The notes: a model not told the origin generated them from the letters alone. A stretch of DNA of 64,000 nt from Thermomonas beijingensis (GCF_020034655.1 NZ_JAIQDJ010000001.1:310001-374000); one strand, 5' to 3'; shown: positions 37,353-46,954, counted from the first letter of the stretch. Numbers and translations are program-made.

Positions 37353-38927
37353 TCACCAGGCGGTGGGTTTGTAGTCCTTCAGGAATTGCCCCCACACGTG
37401 TTCGCCGGTGTTGATGCCGTGGATGATGGGGTCGACGATGCGGGCGGCGCCGTCGACGATGTCCAGTGGCGGGTGGAAGCGTTCCTCCACGACCTTGCGT
37501 GCGGCGAGTTCGGCGGGATCCTCGTCGGTAATCCAGCCGGTGTCCACACTGTTCATGTGGATGCCGTCGCCGTGGTAATCGGCGGCGGCGGTGCGCGTCA
37601 TCATGTTCAGCGCGGCCTTGGCCATGTTGGTATGCGGGTGCCGGGTAGTCTTGAAGTTGCGGTAGAACTGCCCCTCCATCGCCGACACATTGACGATGTG
37701 TTTGTCGCGGCTGTGTTCGGTGCCGGCGGGTGTACGCAGCAGCAAGGGCTTGAGGCGCGCGTTGATGATGAACGGTGCGATGGCGTTGACCAACTGGGTC
37801 TCCAGCAATTCCACCGAGGGCACTTCATGCAGCAGCAGCCGCCATGAGTTGCGCCCGCGCAGGTCGATCTGCTGCAAGTCTTGGTCCAGCCTGCCCTGCG
37901 GGAACAGGTGCTTTTGCCCCAGCAATTCTTCGGCCAACAGCGGCACCTGCGAGAGCTCTGCCGAGCGGGTGAGCCCCGCGTTTTCGCTGCTGCCACCGAT
38001 CGTCACCTGCATCGCTGCGGCATTGGCATCCGGCAACATGTTGTAGCTGCGCAGACCTTCGTAACTGCCCAGCAGCTTGCGCACGTCCTGTGGGATGTCG
38101 TGCAGTGCGGCGGTTTCCGCTTCCATCATGTGCGCGTAGAACTCCGGTGGGCGGCGCACGGTCTGGCAGGCGTTGTTGATGATGAAGTCGAGCCGCGGCA
38201 GCTTGCCCAGGAGCTCATGACAGAACGCCTCGACGCTGGGCGTGTGACGCAGATCCAGACCGAACACCTCCAGGCGATGGCCCCATTCTGCGAAGTCCGG
38301 CTCCTGCGCGTAACGCGCGGCGGAGTCGCGCGGGAAGCGGGTGGTGACGATCAGTTGCGCACCGGCACGCAGCAGTTTCAGGCCGGCCTGATAGCCGATC
38401 TTGACCCGTCCACCGGTCAGCAAGGCAACGCGTCCGTGCAGGTCGGCAAGTTCGTTGCGTTTGGCGAAATTGAAGTCTGCACACGCCGGGCACAACTGGT
38501 CGTAGAAGTGATGCAGCAGCGTGTATTTCTGCTTGCAAACGTAGCAGTGCAACAGCTCGCTGGATTCCTGCGGCGCGACTTCCGGCGCGGCCAAGGCGGG
38601 CGAGGGTAAAGCCGGCGGGAAATAATTTGGCGTGGTGAATACCGGCTTGCGGCGCAGTTCACGAATGCCGGTCTGATTGAGCACGGCTTCGGCGCGGCGC
38701 ACGGCTTCGGCATTGCGTTCGCGTTCGCGCACCTTGGCCTGCTTGCGGCGCAGCTTGGGCTCCGGGTGATAGATCGAGGCGATGGCTTGGTGCAGGCGCG
38801 CGCGTTCCTTGCTTGGCCACGCATCAAGCATGGCGCGGTCGGCGGCGATGGCTTCAAGCAGTTCGAGTACCAGGTGTTGGCCCGAAGCTGCGCCGGCCTC
38901 GCTGGAGGGTGGGGTGTTGGTGGTCAT
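37353..38927 (-). CDS. SDR-family oxidoreductase with N-terminal zinc ribbon and no canonical catalytic tyrosine
   Basis: Unusually long SDR (524 residues). Residues 1-95 are helical and highly charged. A zinc ribbon follows (Cys128, Cys131, Cys146, Cys149: CYVC and CPAC). The Rossmann part starts at about 166 with LLTGGRVKIGYQAGL, where the usual TGxxxGxG is altered. The NNAG motif reads NNAC (251-254). The serine position is VSAMEG (Ser415), but the YxxxK tyrosine is a threonine (Thr433-N-M-A-Lys437); Tyr422 lies nearby. About 80 residues are inserted between strands. The protein may bind NAD(P) with altered chemistry or be non-catalytic. Separate from metK by a strong terminator. Confidence 0.85.
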   Translation of the reverse strand: MTTNTPPSSEAGAASGQHLVLELLEAIAADRAMLDAWPSKERARLHQAIASIYHPEPKLRRKQAKVRERERNAEAVRRAEAVLNQTGIRELRRKPVFTTPNYFPPALPSPALAAPEVAPQESSELLHCYVCKQKYTLLHHFYDQLCPACADFNFAKRNELADLHGRVALLTGGRVKIGYQAGLKLLRAGAQLIVTTRFPRDSAARYAQEPDFAEWGHRLEVFGLDLRHTPSVEAFCHELLGKLPRLDFIINNACQTVRRPPEFYAHMMEAETAALHDIPQDVRKLLGSYEGLRSYNMLPDANAAAMQVTIGGSSENAGLTRSAELSQVPLLAEELLGQKHLFPQGRLDQDLQQIDLRGRNSWRLLLHEVPSVELLETQLVNAIAPFIINARLKPLLLRTPAGTEHSRDKHIVNVSAMEGQFYRNFKTTRHPHTNMAKAALNMMTRTAAADYHGDGIHMNSVDTGWITDEDPAELAARKVVEERFHPPLDIVDGAARIVDPIIHGINTGEHVWGQFLKDYKPTAW

Positions 38928-38975
38928 GGTGTGGGTCTTGCGCTATGGGGTGATTGAGACACGTGGCTGCGTTGC

Positions 38976-39011
38976 AAAAAAAGAACGGGCCGCATTGCTG
39001 CGACCCGTTCG
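38976..39011 (-). terminator. Intrinsic terminator of metK
   Basis: On the minus strand GAACGGGTCGCA / TGCGGCCCGTTC forms a long stem with one mismatch and a short loop, followed by seven Ts. It closes metK 45 bp after its stop and separates it from the SDR gene. Confidence 0.92.
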
Positions 39012-39055
39012 CTGTATTGCTTGGGTTGCTGTCCGGTGGCGGGCAGGGCCCACTC

Positions 39056-40264
39056 TTACAGCTTTGCGGCTTTGCGCAGGGCTTCGGCCTTGTCGGTCTT
39101 TTCCCAGCTGAAGGCGGTGGCTTTTTGCTTCTTGCCGGCGCCGTCGGTGTAGCTGATCTCCTTCGGCTTGCGGCCGAAGTGGCCGTAGCTGGCGGTGGGC
39201 TGGTAGATCGGGTGCTCCAGGTCCAGCATGCGGGTGATGGCATACGGGCGCAGGTCGAAATGGGCGCGGATCAGTTTTTCGATCACATCATCGCCCACCT
39301 TGCCGGTGCCGAAGGTCGTCACGGAAATGGAGGTCGGCAGCGCCACGCCGATGGCGTAGCTGACCTGCACTTCGCACTTGTCGGCCAGACCCGCGGCGAC
39401 AATATTCTTGGCCACATAACGCGCCGCGTAAGCAGCCGAGCGATCCACCTTCGACGGATCTTTGCCCGAGAACGCACCGCCGCCGTGGCGGGCCATGCCG
39501 CCGTAGGTATCGACGATGATCTTGCGTCCGGTCAGGCCGCAGTCACCCACCGGCCCGCCAATCACGAATTTGCCGGTCGGGTTGATGTGCACCTTGTTCT
39601 TCGGCAGCGCGTCCAGCCATTTTTTCGGCAGCACCGGGGCGAGGATGTGCGTGCGCACCGCCTCGATCAGGTCCTTCTGCTTGATGTCCGGATCATGCTG
39701 GGTGGACAGCACCACCGCATCGAGGCCCAGCACGGTGTTGCCGTCGTAGCGCAGGGTGACCTGCGACTTGGCGTCCGGGCGCAGCCACTTCAGCTTGCCG
39801 CTCTTGCGCACCTTCGCCTGCTGCTCGACCAGGCGGTGGCTGTAGTACAGCGGGGCCGGCATGAATTCCGGCGCCTCGTTGCAGGCGTAGCCGAACATCA
39901 GGCCCTGGTCGCCCGCGCCCTGGTCTTCCGGCTTCTTGCGGTCCACGCCCTGGTTGATGTCGGGCGACTGCTTGCCGAGCATGTTGATGATGGCGCAGGT
40001 GTGGCCATCGAAGCCGACATTGGAATTGTCGTAGCCGATATCGTTGATGACCTTGCGTGCCAAGGCTTCGATATCCACCCACGCGCTGGTCGTCACTTCG
40101 CCGGCAACGATGGCAGCACCCGTCTTGACCAGCGTTTCGCAGGCCACGCGGGCGTGCTTGTCCTGGGCGATGATCGCGTCCAGCACTGCATCGGAGATCT
40201 GGTCGGCGATCTTGTCCGGATGGCCTTCAGAGACCGATTCTGACGTGAACAGGTAGCTGGACAT
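39056..40264 (-). CDS. metK: S-adenosylmethionine synthase
   Basis: Makes SAM from methionine and ATP. The 402-residue protein starts [22 protein letters not shown] (seen in part) with the catalytic histidine in GHPDK, and has [28 protein letters not shown], the P-loop-like [18 protein letters not shown], and the C-terminal SYGHFGR. ATG 40264 has AAGGAT about 8 bp upstream. No SAM riboswitch is seen in the leader; a 13-bp palindrome is found 63-75 bp upstream (separate entry). Divergent from the YdjM-like gene. Confidence 0.98.
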   Translation of the reverse strand: MSSYLFTSESVSEGHPDKIADQISDAVLDAIIAQDKHARVACETLVKTGAAIVAGEVTTSAWVDIEALARKVINDIGYDNSNVGFDGHTCAIINMLGKQSPDINQGVDRKKPEDQGAGDQGLMFGYACNEAPEFMPAPLYYSHRLVEQQAKVRKSGKLKWLRPDAKSQVTLRYDGNTVLGLDAVVLSTQHDPDIKQKDLIEAVRTHILAPVLPKKWLDALPKNKVHINPTGKFVIGGPVGDCGLTGRKIIVDTYGGMARHGGGAFSGKDPSKVDRSAAYAARYVAKNIVAAGLADKCEVQVSYAIGVALPTSISVTTFGTGKVGDDVIEKLIRAHFDLRPYAITRMLDLEHPIYQPTASYGHFGRKPKEISYTDGAGKKQKATAFSWEKTDKAEALRKAAKL

Positions 40265-40326
40265 TGCTTATATCCTTGTATTCGGATGGAAAGATGGGTG
40301 CGCATGATAGCGCGATGTTGACCACC

Positions 40327-40339
40327 GTGCATCATGCAC
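40327..40339. promoter_or_regulatory. Palindrome in the metK / YdjM-like divergent promoter region
   Basis: GTGCAT-C-ATGCAC, six-base arms around one centre base, 63-75 bp upstream of metK. It could be an operator for a dimeric regulator; short palindromes of this size also arise by chance. Confidence 0.3.
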
Positions 40340-40390
40340 CCGATGCCGATGCCCTGCGTTCAGACTTTGCGCTTGCTCTAGGATGCTGCG

Positions 40391-41452
40391 ATGGACTCGA
40401 TTACACATTTGTTTTATGGCGGCGTCATTGCCGCCGCCATCGCCCCCAAAGCCGATCGCCGCGCCGCACTGTTGGCGGGGGCTGCATTGAATACCGTGCC
40501 GGATCTGGATGTATTTCCGCTGCTGCTGAGCGACAACCCGGTGCTGCGGATGACGTGCCATCGCGCCGCCACCCATTCGTGGCTGGTCCTGCCGCTGATC
40601 GCGTGGGCGATCTGGTGGTGCTTCAAGCGCCGTGGCGGGCGGGTGACCGCGGCACCCGCGCGTTGGTGGTGGGCGATCTTCATATGCCTGATGGCGCACC
40701 CGCTGCTGGACAGCTTCACCGTGTACGGCACGCAACTGCTGTGGCCGATCCCGCTGCCGCCGCTGATGTGGAGCACGCTGTTCATCGTCGATCCCTTGTT
40801 CACCTTGCCGTGGCTGCTGGCCTGCATCGTGGCGTGGTGGGCGTGGAACAAGCCGCTGGGGCAACGGGCATTGCTGGCGGGGCTGGTACTGGGCGTGGGC
40901 TATCTGGGTTGGTCGCTGTTGGCAAAGGCGCTGGTGACGCGTGTTGCAGACCGCGAGTTGGCGGGGCTCGGTCATGCCGATGCACCACGGTTTTCCGTAC
41001 CAATGCCGCTCAACACCCTGTTATGGCGTGAGGTGGTGATGGTGCCCGGCGGGTATCTGGAAGGCTACCGCTCGCTGGCCGCCGATCGCGGGCCGATGCG
41101 GTTTGTATTTCATCCGTCGAATACCGCTGCGCTGCAAGCCGCCAGTAATGTGCCCACCGTGCAGCGTTTGACGTGGTTCACCAACGGGTTTGTGGGGGCG
41201 CGGGTGGTCGATGGTGCACTGGTGCTGGATGATCTGCGCATGGGCAGTGCACCAGACTATTTCTTCAGCTTTCGGGTGGCGCAGCACGACGCTGGAACTT
41301 GGAAAGCAGTTGCGCCGACGCAGGTGCACACCCTGCGTATCGCTCCCGGCGCGATGTGGGATAGCGTATGGCAGCGGATCTGGAATGCCCCCGTGGCTCA
41401 GGCAGCAACGGGTAATTCGGGCGACACGCCTGCAATCAGCGCATCGAAATAA
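40391..41452 (+). CDS. YdjM-family (DUF457) membrane protein, putative metal-dependent hydrolase
   Basis: Membrane protein of 353 residues with about five to six helices in the first 190 residues and a soluble C-terminal domain of about 160 residues. The first helix and loop carry MDSITHLFYGG and NTVPDLDVF, then HRAATHSWLVLP and AHPLLDSFTVYGT: a set of His/Asp motifs that typifies the YdjM/DUF457 group, annotated as metal-dependent hydrolases. The substrate is unknown. The 3' end overlaps convergent dusB by 55 bases. Divergent from metK. Confidence 0.85.
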   Translation: MDSITHLFYGGVIAAAIAPKADRRAALLAGAALNTVPDLDVFPLLLSDNPVLRMTCHRAATHSWLVLPLIAWAIWWCFKRRGGRVTAAPARWWWAIFICLMAHPLLDSFTVYGTQLLWPIPLPPLMWSTLFIVDPLFTLPWLLACIVAWWAWNKPLGQRALLAGLVLGVGYLGWSLLAKALVTRVADRELAGLGHADAPRFSVPMPLNTLLWREVVMVPGGYLEGYRSLAADRGPMRFVFHPSNTAALQAASNVPTVQRLTWFTNGFVGARVVDGALVLDDLRMGSAPDYFFSFRVAQHDAGTWKAVAPTQVHTLRIAPGAMWDSVWQRIWNAPVAQAATGNSGDTPAISASK

Positions 41453-42396
41453 TCGCAGGTCAGCTGCAATTGCGCATCGGCAGTTTGTGCGCGGTTGACC
41501 ACGGCGCGGAATGCGGCATTCTCGGGCCGGTCTTTGGCATACCAACCCAGATGCTTGCGTGCAATGCGCACGCCCATCTCTTCACCGTAGTGGGCGTGCA
41601 GCGCGTGCAGGTGTGCGATGAGCGTGTCGCGCACGCTGGGCAGCGCGGGGTCTGGCAAGGCCTCGCCGGTCTTCAGATAGTGCGCGATCTGGCCCAGCAG
41701 CCACGGCCGTCCCTGCGCGGCGCGGCCCACCATCACCGCATCGGCCGCGGTGTGCTGCAACACGAACGCGGCTTTCTGCGGCGAGTCGATGTCGCCATTG
41801 GCGATCACCGGAATGCGCAGTGCCGCCTTGACTTGTGCAATCGTGGCGTACTCGGCGCTGCCCGCGTAGTGCTGGTCGCGGGTGCGGCCGTGGATGGCCA
41901 GCGCCTGGATGCCGGCATCTTCGGCAATGCGCGCAATCTGCAGTGCATTTATATGCTCGGCATCCCAGCCGGTACGGATTTTCAGCGTCACCGGCACGCT
42001 TGCTGCTGCCACCACCGCCGACACAATTCGCGCCACCAATTGCGGGTCGCGCATCAGCGCGCTGCCGGCCAGCACGTTGCACACTTTCTTGGCCGGACAG
42101 CCCATATTGATGTCGATGATTTGCGCCCCGTGATCCACATTGAAGCGCGCCGCGTCGGCCAACGCGGCAGGGTCGGTGCCGGCGATCTGCACGCTGACCG
42201 GATCCGGCTCACCAGCATGATCCATCCGCGTGCGCGATTTTGTGGTGTTCCAGAATCGCGGGTCGGAAATCGTCATTTCCGACACTGCCAAGCCCGCCCC
42301 CATGCGCTTGCACAGCAGCCGGAAGGGTTTATCGGTGACCCCCGCCATCGGCGCAAGCATCACGTTCGGGGCGATGGTGTAGGGGCCGATGCGCAT
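41398..42396 (-). CDS. dusB: tRNA-dihydrouridine synthase B
   Basis: FMN-dependent reductase that forms dihydrouridine in tRNA D-loops. The 332-residue protein has MLAPMAGVTDKPFR near the start, INMGCPAKKVCN with the catalytic Cys106, the phosphate-binding ALAIHGRTRDQHYAG, and VIANGDI for FMN; these fit DusB rather than DusA or DusC. In many gammaproteobacteria dusB precedes fis; here the neighbour downstream is the convergent YdjM-like gene, with which it overlaps by 55 bp. Upstream lies the ribokinase gene with a 23-bp gap. Confidence 0.93.
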   Translation of the reverse strand: MRIGPYTIAPNVMLAPMAGVTDKPFRLLCKRMGAGLAVSEMTISDPRFWNTTKSRTRMDHAGEPDPVSVQIAGTDPAALADAARFNVDHGAQIIDINMGCPAKKVCNVLAGSALMRDPQLVARIVSAVVAAASVPVTLKIRTGWDAEHINALQIARIAEDAGIQALAIHGRTRDQHYAGSAEYATIAQVKAALRIPVIANGDIDSPQKAAFVLQHTAADAVMVGRAAQGRPWLLGQIAHYLKTGEALPDPALPSVRDTLIAHLHALHAHYGEEMGVRIARKHLGWYAKDRPENAAFRAVVNRAQTADAQLQLTCDYFDALIAGVSPELPVAA

Positions 42397-42419
42397 CGGC
42401 GTAGTGTACCGGCAGCGGT

Positions 42420-43367
42420 TTAAGCAACCGGCAGTTTCGGCATCGCCAATGCAGCACCAGCGTGCTCGGTGGAGCGCGCCGCATAGCGGCCAGCAAAACG
42501 GACGTGTTCGATAAACGCACGCTGTGGGCGTTGCGCCAGGGATGCCGCCAGTGCGCCATTGAAGGCGTCGCCGGCACCGGTGGTATCGACCACGTGTGCG
42601 GGTTCGGCGGAGATGCGGTAGCAGGCGTGCTCATCACCGCGCAGGTGGCTGTTGGCATGCGACACAAAACAGCCGCTGGCACCCAGCGTGATGATGACGC
42701 TGCCTTCCGGCAACAGCGTGCGGCAGAGTGCGTGCAGGCGCGGTTGATCGAGGCCAGCTACCGCGTCGGCGTCGACGCGTTCACCCACATGACGGTTCAG
42801 CAAGGCCACGAATTCGGTTTCGTTGGGGGTCAGGATGTGCACGTGATCGAGCAAGATTTGGCTGATCGCCACATTGGCCGGTGCCGGGTTGAGGATGCAG
42901 ACAGCCCCGGCCGCAGCGCCGCTGGCCAATGCTTGCGCCACCGCATCCAGCGGGGATTCCAACTGGGCCAGCACGACATCGTCAGCGATCAGCGCAGGCA
43001 GATGTGCACTGACCCAGGCCGGTGCCAGCTCGGCATTGGCGCCAGCACCAATCACGATGCAATTACGGCCTTCGGCATCCACATAAATCCCGGCGGTGCC
43101 GGTAGGTGCGGCACTGGCTGCTGCATGGAGGTCGATGCCGTCATTCGCGCACAGCTCGCGTGCCAACCGGGCGCCGGCGTCATCGCCCAACGCACAGATA
43201 AAGCGCGTATCGGCACCCGCACGTGCTGCTGCGATCGCCTGATTGAAGCCTTTGCCGCCGGGGCCGGTGGCATACCTGCCGGCCAAGGTTGCCCCTGCCT
43301 GCGGCAGTGCAGGCACGCGCCAGACATGGTCGAGGTTGAACGAGCCGATGACACACACGCGGGCCAT
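42420..43367 (-). CDS. rbsK: Ribokinase (PfkB family)
   Basis: Phosphorylates ribose to ribose 5-phosphate. The 315-residue PfkB-family kinase has GSFNLDHVWRVPALPQAG, the substrate motif GPGGKGFNQAIAAARAGA (in part), LTPNETEF, and the C-terminal signature DTTGAGDAFNGALAASLA with the catalytic aspartate. ATG 43367 overlaps the stop of the MFS carrier gene (TGATG), so uptake and phosphorylation are coupled. With a nucleoside-type carrier, the ribose is likely to come from nucleosides, although no nucleosidase is in this operon. Confidence 0.92.
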   Translation of the reverse strand: MARVCVIGSFNLDHVWRVPALPQAGATLAGRYATGPGGKGFNQAIAAARAGADTRFICALGDDAGARLARELCANDGIDLHAAASAAPTGTAGIYVDAEGRNCIVIGAGANAELAPAWVSAHLPALIADDVVLAQLESPLDAVAQALASGAAAGAVCILNPAPANVAISQILLDHVHILTPNETEFVALLNRHVGERVDADAVAGLDQPRLHALCRTLLPEGSVIITLGASGCFVSHANSHLRGDEHACYRISAEPAHVVDTTGAGDAFNGALAASLAQRPQRAFIEHVRFAGRYAARSTEHAGAALAMPKLPVA

Positions 43368-44647
43368 CAGGGGTTGCCCACATCCGCCGCGCCATGCGCG
43401 GGAATGACCTTGTGGGGGGTATGCCGGTGTTTGAACAGCGGCACGAAGGCCACCGCCATCGCCAGCGCATACAGCGCAAACGTCACCCAGATGCCGTGCC
43501 AGTCTTTTGCGCCGCCGGCATCGGTAAACCAGTGATCAATCACGAACCCGGCTACCAGGCTGCCCAGCACCGCGCCGATGCCATTGGTCATCAACATGTA
43601 CAGGCCCTGTGCCGAGGCGCGGATCTTGGGGTCGGCCTGCTGTTCGACAAACAAGCTGCCGGAAATGTTGAAGAAATCAAAGGCCATCCCGTAGACGATG
43701 CAGCTCATCACGATCATCCACAGGCCCGGCCCCGGGTTGCCGTAGGCGAACAGGCCAAAACGCAGGAACCACGCCAGCATGCTGATCGTCATCACCGTCT
43801 TGATGCCGAAGCGGCGCAGGAAGAACGGGATGGTGAGGATGAACAGGGTTTCGCTGATCTGCGAGATGGACATGATGATGGCGGGGTAGCGCACCGCCAG
43901 CGTGTCCTTGTAGGCATCGACATTGGCAAAATCGTGCAGGAAGGTGTCGCCATAAGCGTTGGTCAGCTGCAGCGCCGCGCCCAGCAGCATCGCGAACACG
44001 AAGAACACCGCCATGTTGCGATCCTTGAACAGGCGGAACGAGGACAGCCCCAGCACGTCCACCAGCGAGCGATTGCCGCCCCCTTGGCCCAGCGTTGGCG
44101 GACAGGGTGGCAGGGTGAAGGCGTACAGACCCAGCACCAGCGATGCAGCCGATGCGATATAGAACTGGCCTGGCGAGGTTTCCAGCTTGAGCAAGCTGGT
44201 GGTCCACAATGCGGCGATAAACCCAACGGTGCCCCACACCCGGATCGGCGGGTAATCACGCACGACATCCAGCCCTTCACGCTTGATCGCGTTGTAGGCC
44301 ACCGCAATCGCCAGCGAGATGGTGGGCATGTAGCAAATCATCGTCGCCAACATCACCCAGAACATGGTGTGCGGGTCATTGACCTGCGGCACATAGAAGA
44401 GTGTCAGCGCGCCACCGATATGCAGCAAGCCATAGAGTTTTTGCGCACTGATCCACTTGTCGGCCACCACGCCCATCAACGCTGGCATGAACAGGGCGCT
44501 GATACCCATGGTCGAAAAAATCGCGCCGAAGCTGGTGCCGGACCATTGCTTGTTCTGGAACCAATACGCGCCGATGGTGATCAGCCACGCCCCCCAGATG
44601 AAAAACTGGAGAAAATTCATTACGGTCAGGCGCAGCTTCAGATTCAC
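43367..44647 (-). CDS. MFS nucleoside:H+ symporter, NupG-like
   Basis: Twelve-helix inner-membrane carrier of 426 residues. The start LKLRLTVMNFLQFFIWGAWLITIGAYW (seen in part) matches the NupG/XapB nucleoside:proton symporter subfamily. The GTG start at 44647 is preferred because GGGAG lies 6 bp upstream; ATG 44659 would place that Shine-Dalgarno inside the gene. The frame continues open to 44878 without membrane-protein character. First gene of a two-gene operon with ribokinase, so nucleoside or ribose uptake is likely; the substrate is not proven. Confidence 0.85.
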   Translation of the reverse strand: MNLKLRLTVMNFLQFFIWGAWLITIGAYWFQNKQWSGTSFGAIFSTMGISALFMPALMGVVADKWISAQKLYGLLHIGGALTLFYVPQVNDPHTMFWVMLATMICYMPTISLAIAVAYNAIKREGLDVVRDYPPIRVWGTVGFIAALWTTSLLKLETSPGQFYIASAASLVLGLYAFTLPPCPPTLGQGGGNRSLVDVLGLSSFRLFKDRNMAVFFVFAMLLGAALQLTNAYGDTFLHDFANVDAYKDTLAVRYPAIIMSISQISETLFILTIPFFLRRFGIKTVMTISMLAWFLRFGLFAYGNPGPGLWMIVMSCIVYGMAFDFFNISGSLFVEQQADPKIRASAQGLYMLMTNGIGAVLGSLVAGFVIDHWFTDAGGAKDWHGIWVTFALYALAMAVAFVPLFKHRHTPHKVIPAHGAADVGNP

Positions 44648-44753
44648 ACAGGCTCCCATGCCAGGCGCTACGGCGCGCCTGCTTGGCGCAGGGTAGGGCA
44701 GCGCGGGCGTGATCGGCAAGACGCGGTGCACATCGCGGCGGACACCGTTGGCA

Positions 44754-45893
44754 TCAACTTTCGCGCGCGACCACTCGGTTGCGGCCTTCCAGTTTGGCCT
44801 GACGCAGGCGCAGGTCGGCGCGCCGCAACAGTTGCGACAGATCCACGCCATCCTGCGGCCAGCTGGCAATGCCGGCACTGAAGGTCAACCGGATGGGGTC
44901 AGCATCGAGCTCGGGCACGAATGGCTGGGTCGCCATGTTGCGGCGCAACGTTTCCAGGCGTTCCCAACTGCGCCCGGTGGGCAGCGCCATCACCAGCACA
45001 AACTCTTCACCGCCCAAGCGCACCAGCCAATCGCCAGCTTCCAGACCGTTGCGCAATACACCCGCCGCATGGCGCAGGGCGCGATCGCCAATCATGTGGC
45101 CTTCTTCATCATTGATTCGGCGGAAATAATCCAGATCGATCAGGCAGACGGAAAGCGAGCACCCGGTGTCGCGCGCATCATCCATCAAGCTTGGGAAACG
45201 GTGGACAAGCAGGGTGCGATTGGGCAAGCCGGTCAGCCCATCGTTGCCGGACAATTCCACCAAGCGCTGCATACGGTAGGTCACCGCTGCCGTGATCGTG
45301 GTCATGATGCCAAGCAACAAAAGGCGTTGCAGAATATTCGATACCCGCACCGTGCCGTATTCGACCGACATCAATTGCTCGGGCGAATGCACAGACCAAA
45401 ACACTGCAACCGCAATCGCGGCGTACTGCAGCATGGCTAAGCCACCAACAAACAAGGTCAGGCGACCATCGTTGCGCAGCGCAGTCATGGTGATCGCAAT
45501 CAAATAGAACGCCCACACCACCATGCTGTTCATGCCGGTGGCAGGTGATGATAAGGCCAGCAGCACCAGCACCAGCGAGGTCAGGCTGATGTCGTAGCTT
45601 GATGTGGCCCAGGGCAACCAACGCAAACGTTTCGGCTGGCGCGCCAAGACCAGCCAGACCTGTGACAAGGCAATCGCGGCGATGACGCCCAGCATGCCGG
45701 CCACGCCTTCAGTCGGGGTGAACTCACCGGTCACCAGATTCATTAATGGCAACAGCAGCAAGGCGAGCGACAAGCCGGCGCGCAATTGCGCTACCAATAA
45801 CTCGCCGCCGGCGCCCAATTCCAGCATCAACGCATCCGGCGGCGAGCGTAATTGGTGCCAGAACTCGCGCAGCCCAGTTCCGATGATGTTCAA
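44754..45893 (-). CDS. Membrane GGDEF protein, predicted diguanylate cyclase
   Basis: Makes the second messenger c-di-GMP if active. The 379-residue protein has about six membrane helices (about 35-210) of a MASE-like sensor and a GGDEF domain with the active-site motif GGEEF and the upstream LIDLDYFRRINDEEGH, so catalytic residues are intact. The inhibitory I-site RxxD, five residues before GGEEF, reads EAGD, so product feedback may be missing. The start is TTG 45893, supported by AAGGGG 6 bp upstream; the next ATG would remove the first 22 residues. Confidence 0.9.
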   Translation of the reverse strand: MNIIGTGLREFWHQLRSPPDALMLELGAGGELLVAQLRAGLSLALLLLPLMNLVTGEFTPTEGVAGMLGVIAAIALSQVWLVLARQPKRLRWLPWATSSYDISLTSLVLVLLALSSPATGMNSMVVWAFYLIAITMTALRNDGRLTLFVGGLAMLQYAAIAVAVFWSVHSPEQLMSVEYGTVRVSNILQRLLLLGIMTTITAAVTYRMQRLVELSGNDGLTGLPNRTLLVHRFPSLMDDARDTGCSLSVCLIDLDYFRRINDEEGHMIGDRALRHAAGVLRNGLEAGDWLVRLGGEEFVLVMALPTGRSWERLETLRRNMATQPFVPELDADPIRLTFSAGIASWPQDGVDLSQLLRRADLRLRQAKLEGRNRVVARES

Positions 45894-46006
45894 GCCTGTC
45901 CCCTTGCGTGTCAGGCACGCTTGCGTGCCGTGGCAGCTTAGGGTGTTGTGCGGTTGGGCTCAACGTGCGGGCCTATACTGCGGGGAACTTGGATGGAGTG
46001 GACGCG

Positions 46007-46951
46007 ATGACACAGTTTCTTGCCTTGATTTTATTGTTGGCCGGGATCATTGGTGTGGCCAAGACCGTGCGGATGGTGCCGCAGGGCTACGAATGGACGG
46101 TGGAGCGCTTTGGTCGGTATACCCACACGATGACGCCGGGTCTGCATTTTCTGGTGCCGATCATGTACAGCGTGGGGCGCAAGATCAACATGATGGAGCA
46201 GGTGATGGACGTGCCCAGTCAGGACGTGATTACCAAGGACAACGCGGTGGTCAAAGTCGATGGCGTGGTCTATTTCCAAGTGCTGGATGCGGCCAAGGCT
46301 GCGTATGAAGTGGCGCAGTTGGAAGTGGCCATCCTCAATCTGGTGATGACCAATATCCGCACCGCGATTGGTTCGCTGGATCTGGATGAGTCGTTGTCCA
46401 AGCGCGACGAGATCAATACCAAGGTGTTGCATGCGGTGGATCAAGCCACCCATCCGTGGGGCCTGAAGGTCAACCGCATCGAACTTAAAGACATCCAGCC
46501 GCCGCGCGACCTGGTCGATTCGATGGCGCGGCAGATGAAGGCCGAGCGCGAAAAACGCGCCAACATCCTGGAAGCCGAGGGTTTCCGCCAAGCGGCAATC
46601 CTCAAGGCCGAGGGCGAAAAACAATCCACGATTCTGGAAGCCGAAGGCCAAAAGGAATCCGCGTTCCGGCAAGCCGAAGCGCGCGAGCGTCTGGCCGAAG
46701 CCGAAGCCAAGGCCACCCAGCTGGTGTCCGACGCGATCGCCGGCGGCAATGTGCAGGCGATCAACTATTTCGTCGCGCAGAAATACATCGAGGCGTTCAA
46801 GGCGCTGGCCGAAGCGCCCAATCAGAAGTTCGTGATGATGCCGATGGAGTCGGCCGGCATCATCGGTTCGATTGGCGGGATTGCCGAGTTAGCCAAAGAA
46901 GCCATGACCAAGCAGGCCTCTGGCAAGGCGGTTACTAGGGCGGAGGGCTGA
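46007..46951 (+). CDS. SPFH/band 7 (stomatin-like) membrane protein, QmcA-like
   Basis: Membrane-scaffold protein of 314 residues: one N-terminal helix (about 3-20), then the SPFH domain (VPQGYEWTVERFGRYTHTMTPGLH in part, RTAIGSLDLDESLSKRDEIN), and a long charged coiled coil (AEGEKQSTILEAEGQKESA). Members of this group assemble large cages and associate with membrane proteases. GGAGTGG lies just upstream of ATG 46007. The following NfeD gene starts 4 bp after its stop, the classic band 7-NfeD pair. Confidence 0.94.
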   Translation: MTQFLALILLLAGIIGVAKTVRMVPQGYEWTVERFGRYTHTMTPGLHFLVPIMYSVGRKINMMEQVMDVPSQDVITKDNAVVKVDGVVYFQVLDAAKAAYEVAQLEVAILNLVMTNIRTAIGSLDLDESLSKRDEINTKVLHAVDQATHPWGLKVNRIELKDIQPPRDLVDSMARQMKAEREKRANILEAEGFRQAAILKAEGEKQSTILEAEGQKESAFRQAEARERLAEAEAKATQLVSDAIAGGNVQAINYFVAQKYIEAFKALAEAPNQKFVMMPMESAGIIGSIGGIAELAKEAMTKQASGKAVTRAEG

Positions 46952-46954
46952 GGC

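Noticed and set aside
40265-40390. SAM riboswitch before metK
   Set aside because: No SAM-I, SAM-II or SAM-IV core is seen; only a small palindrome and a normal ribosome binding site.
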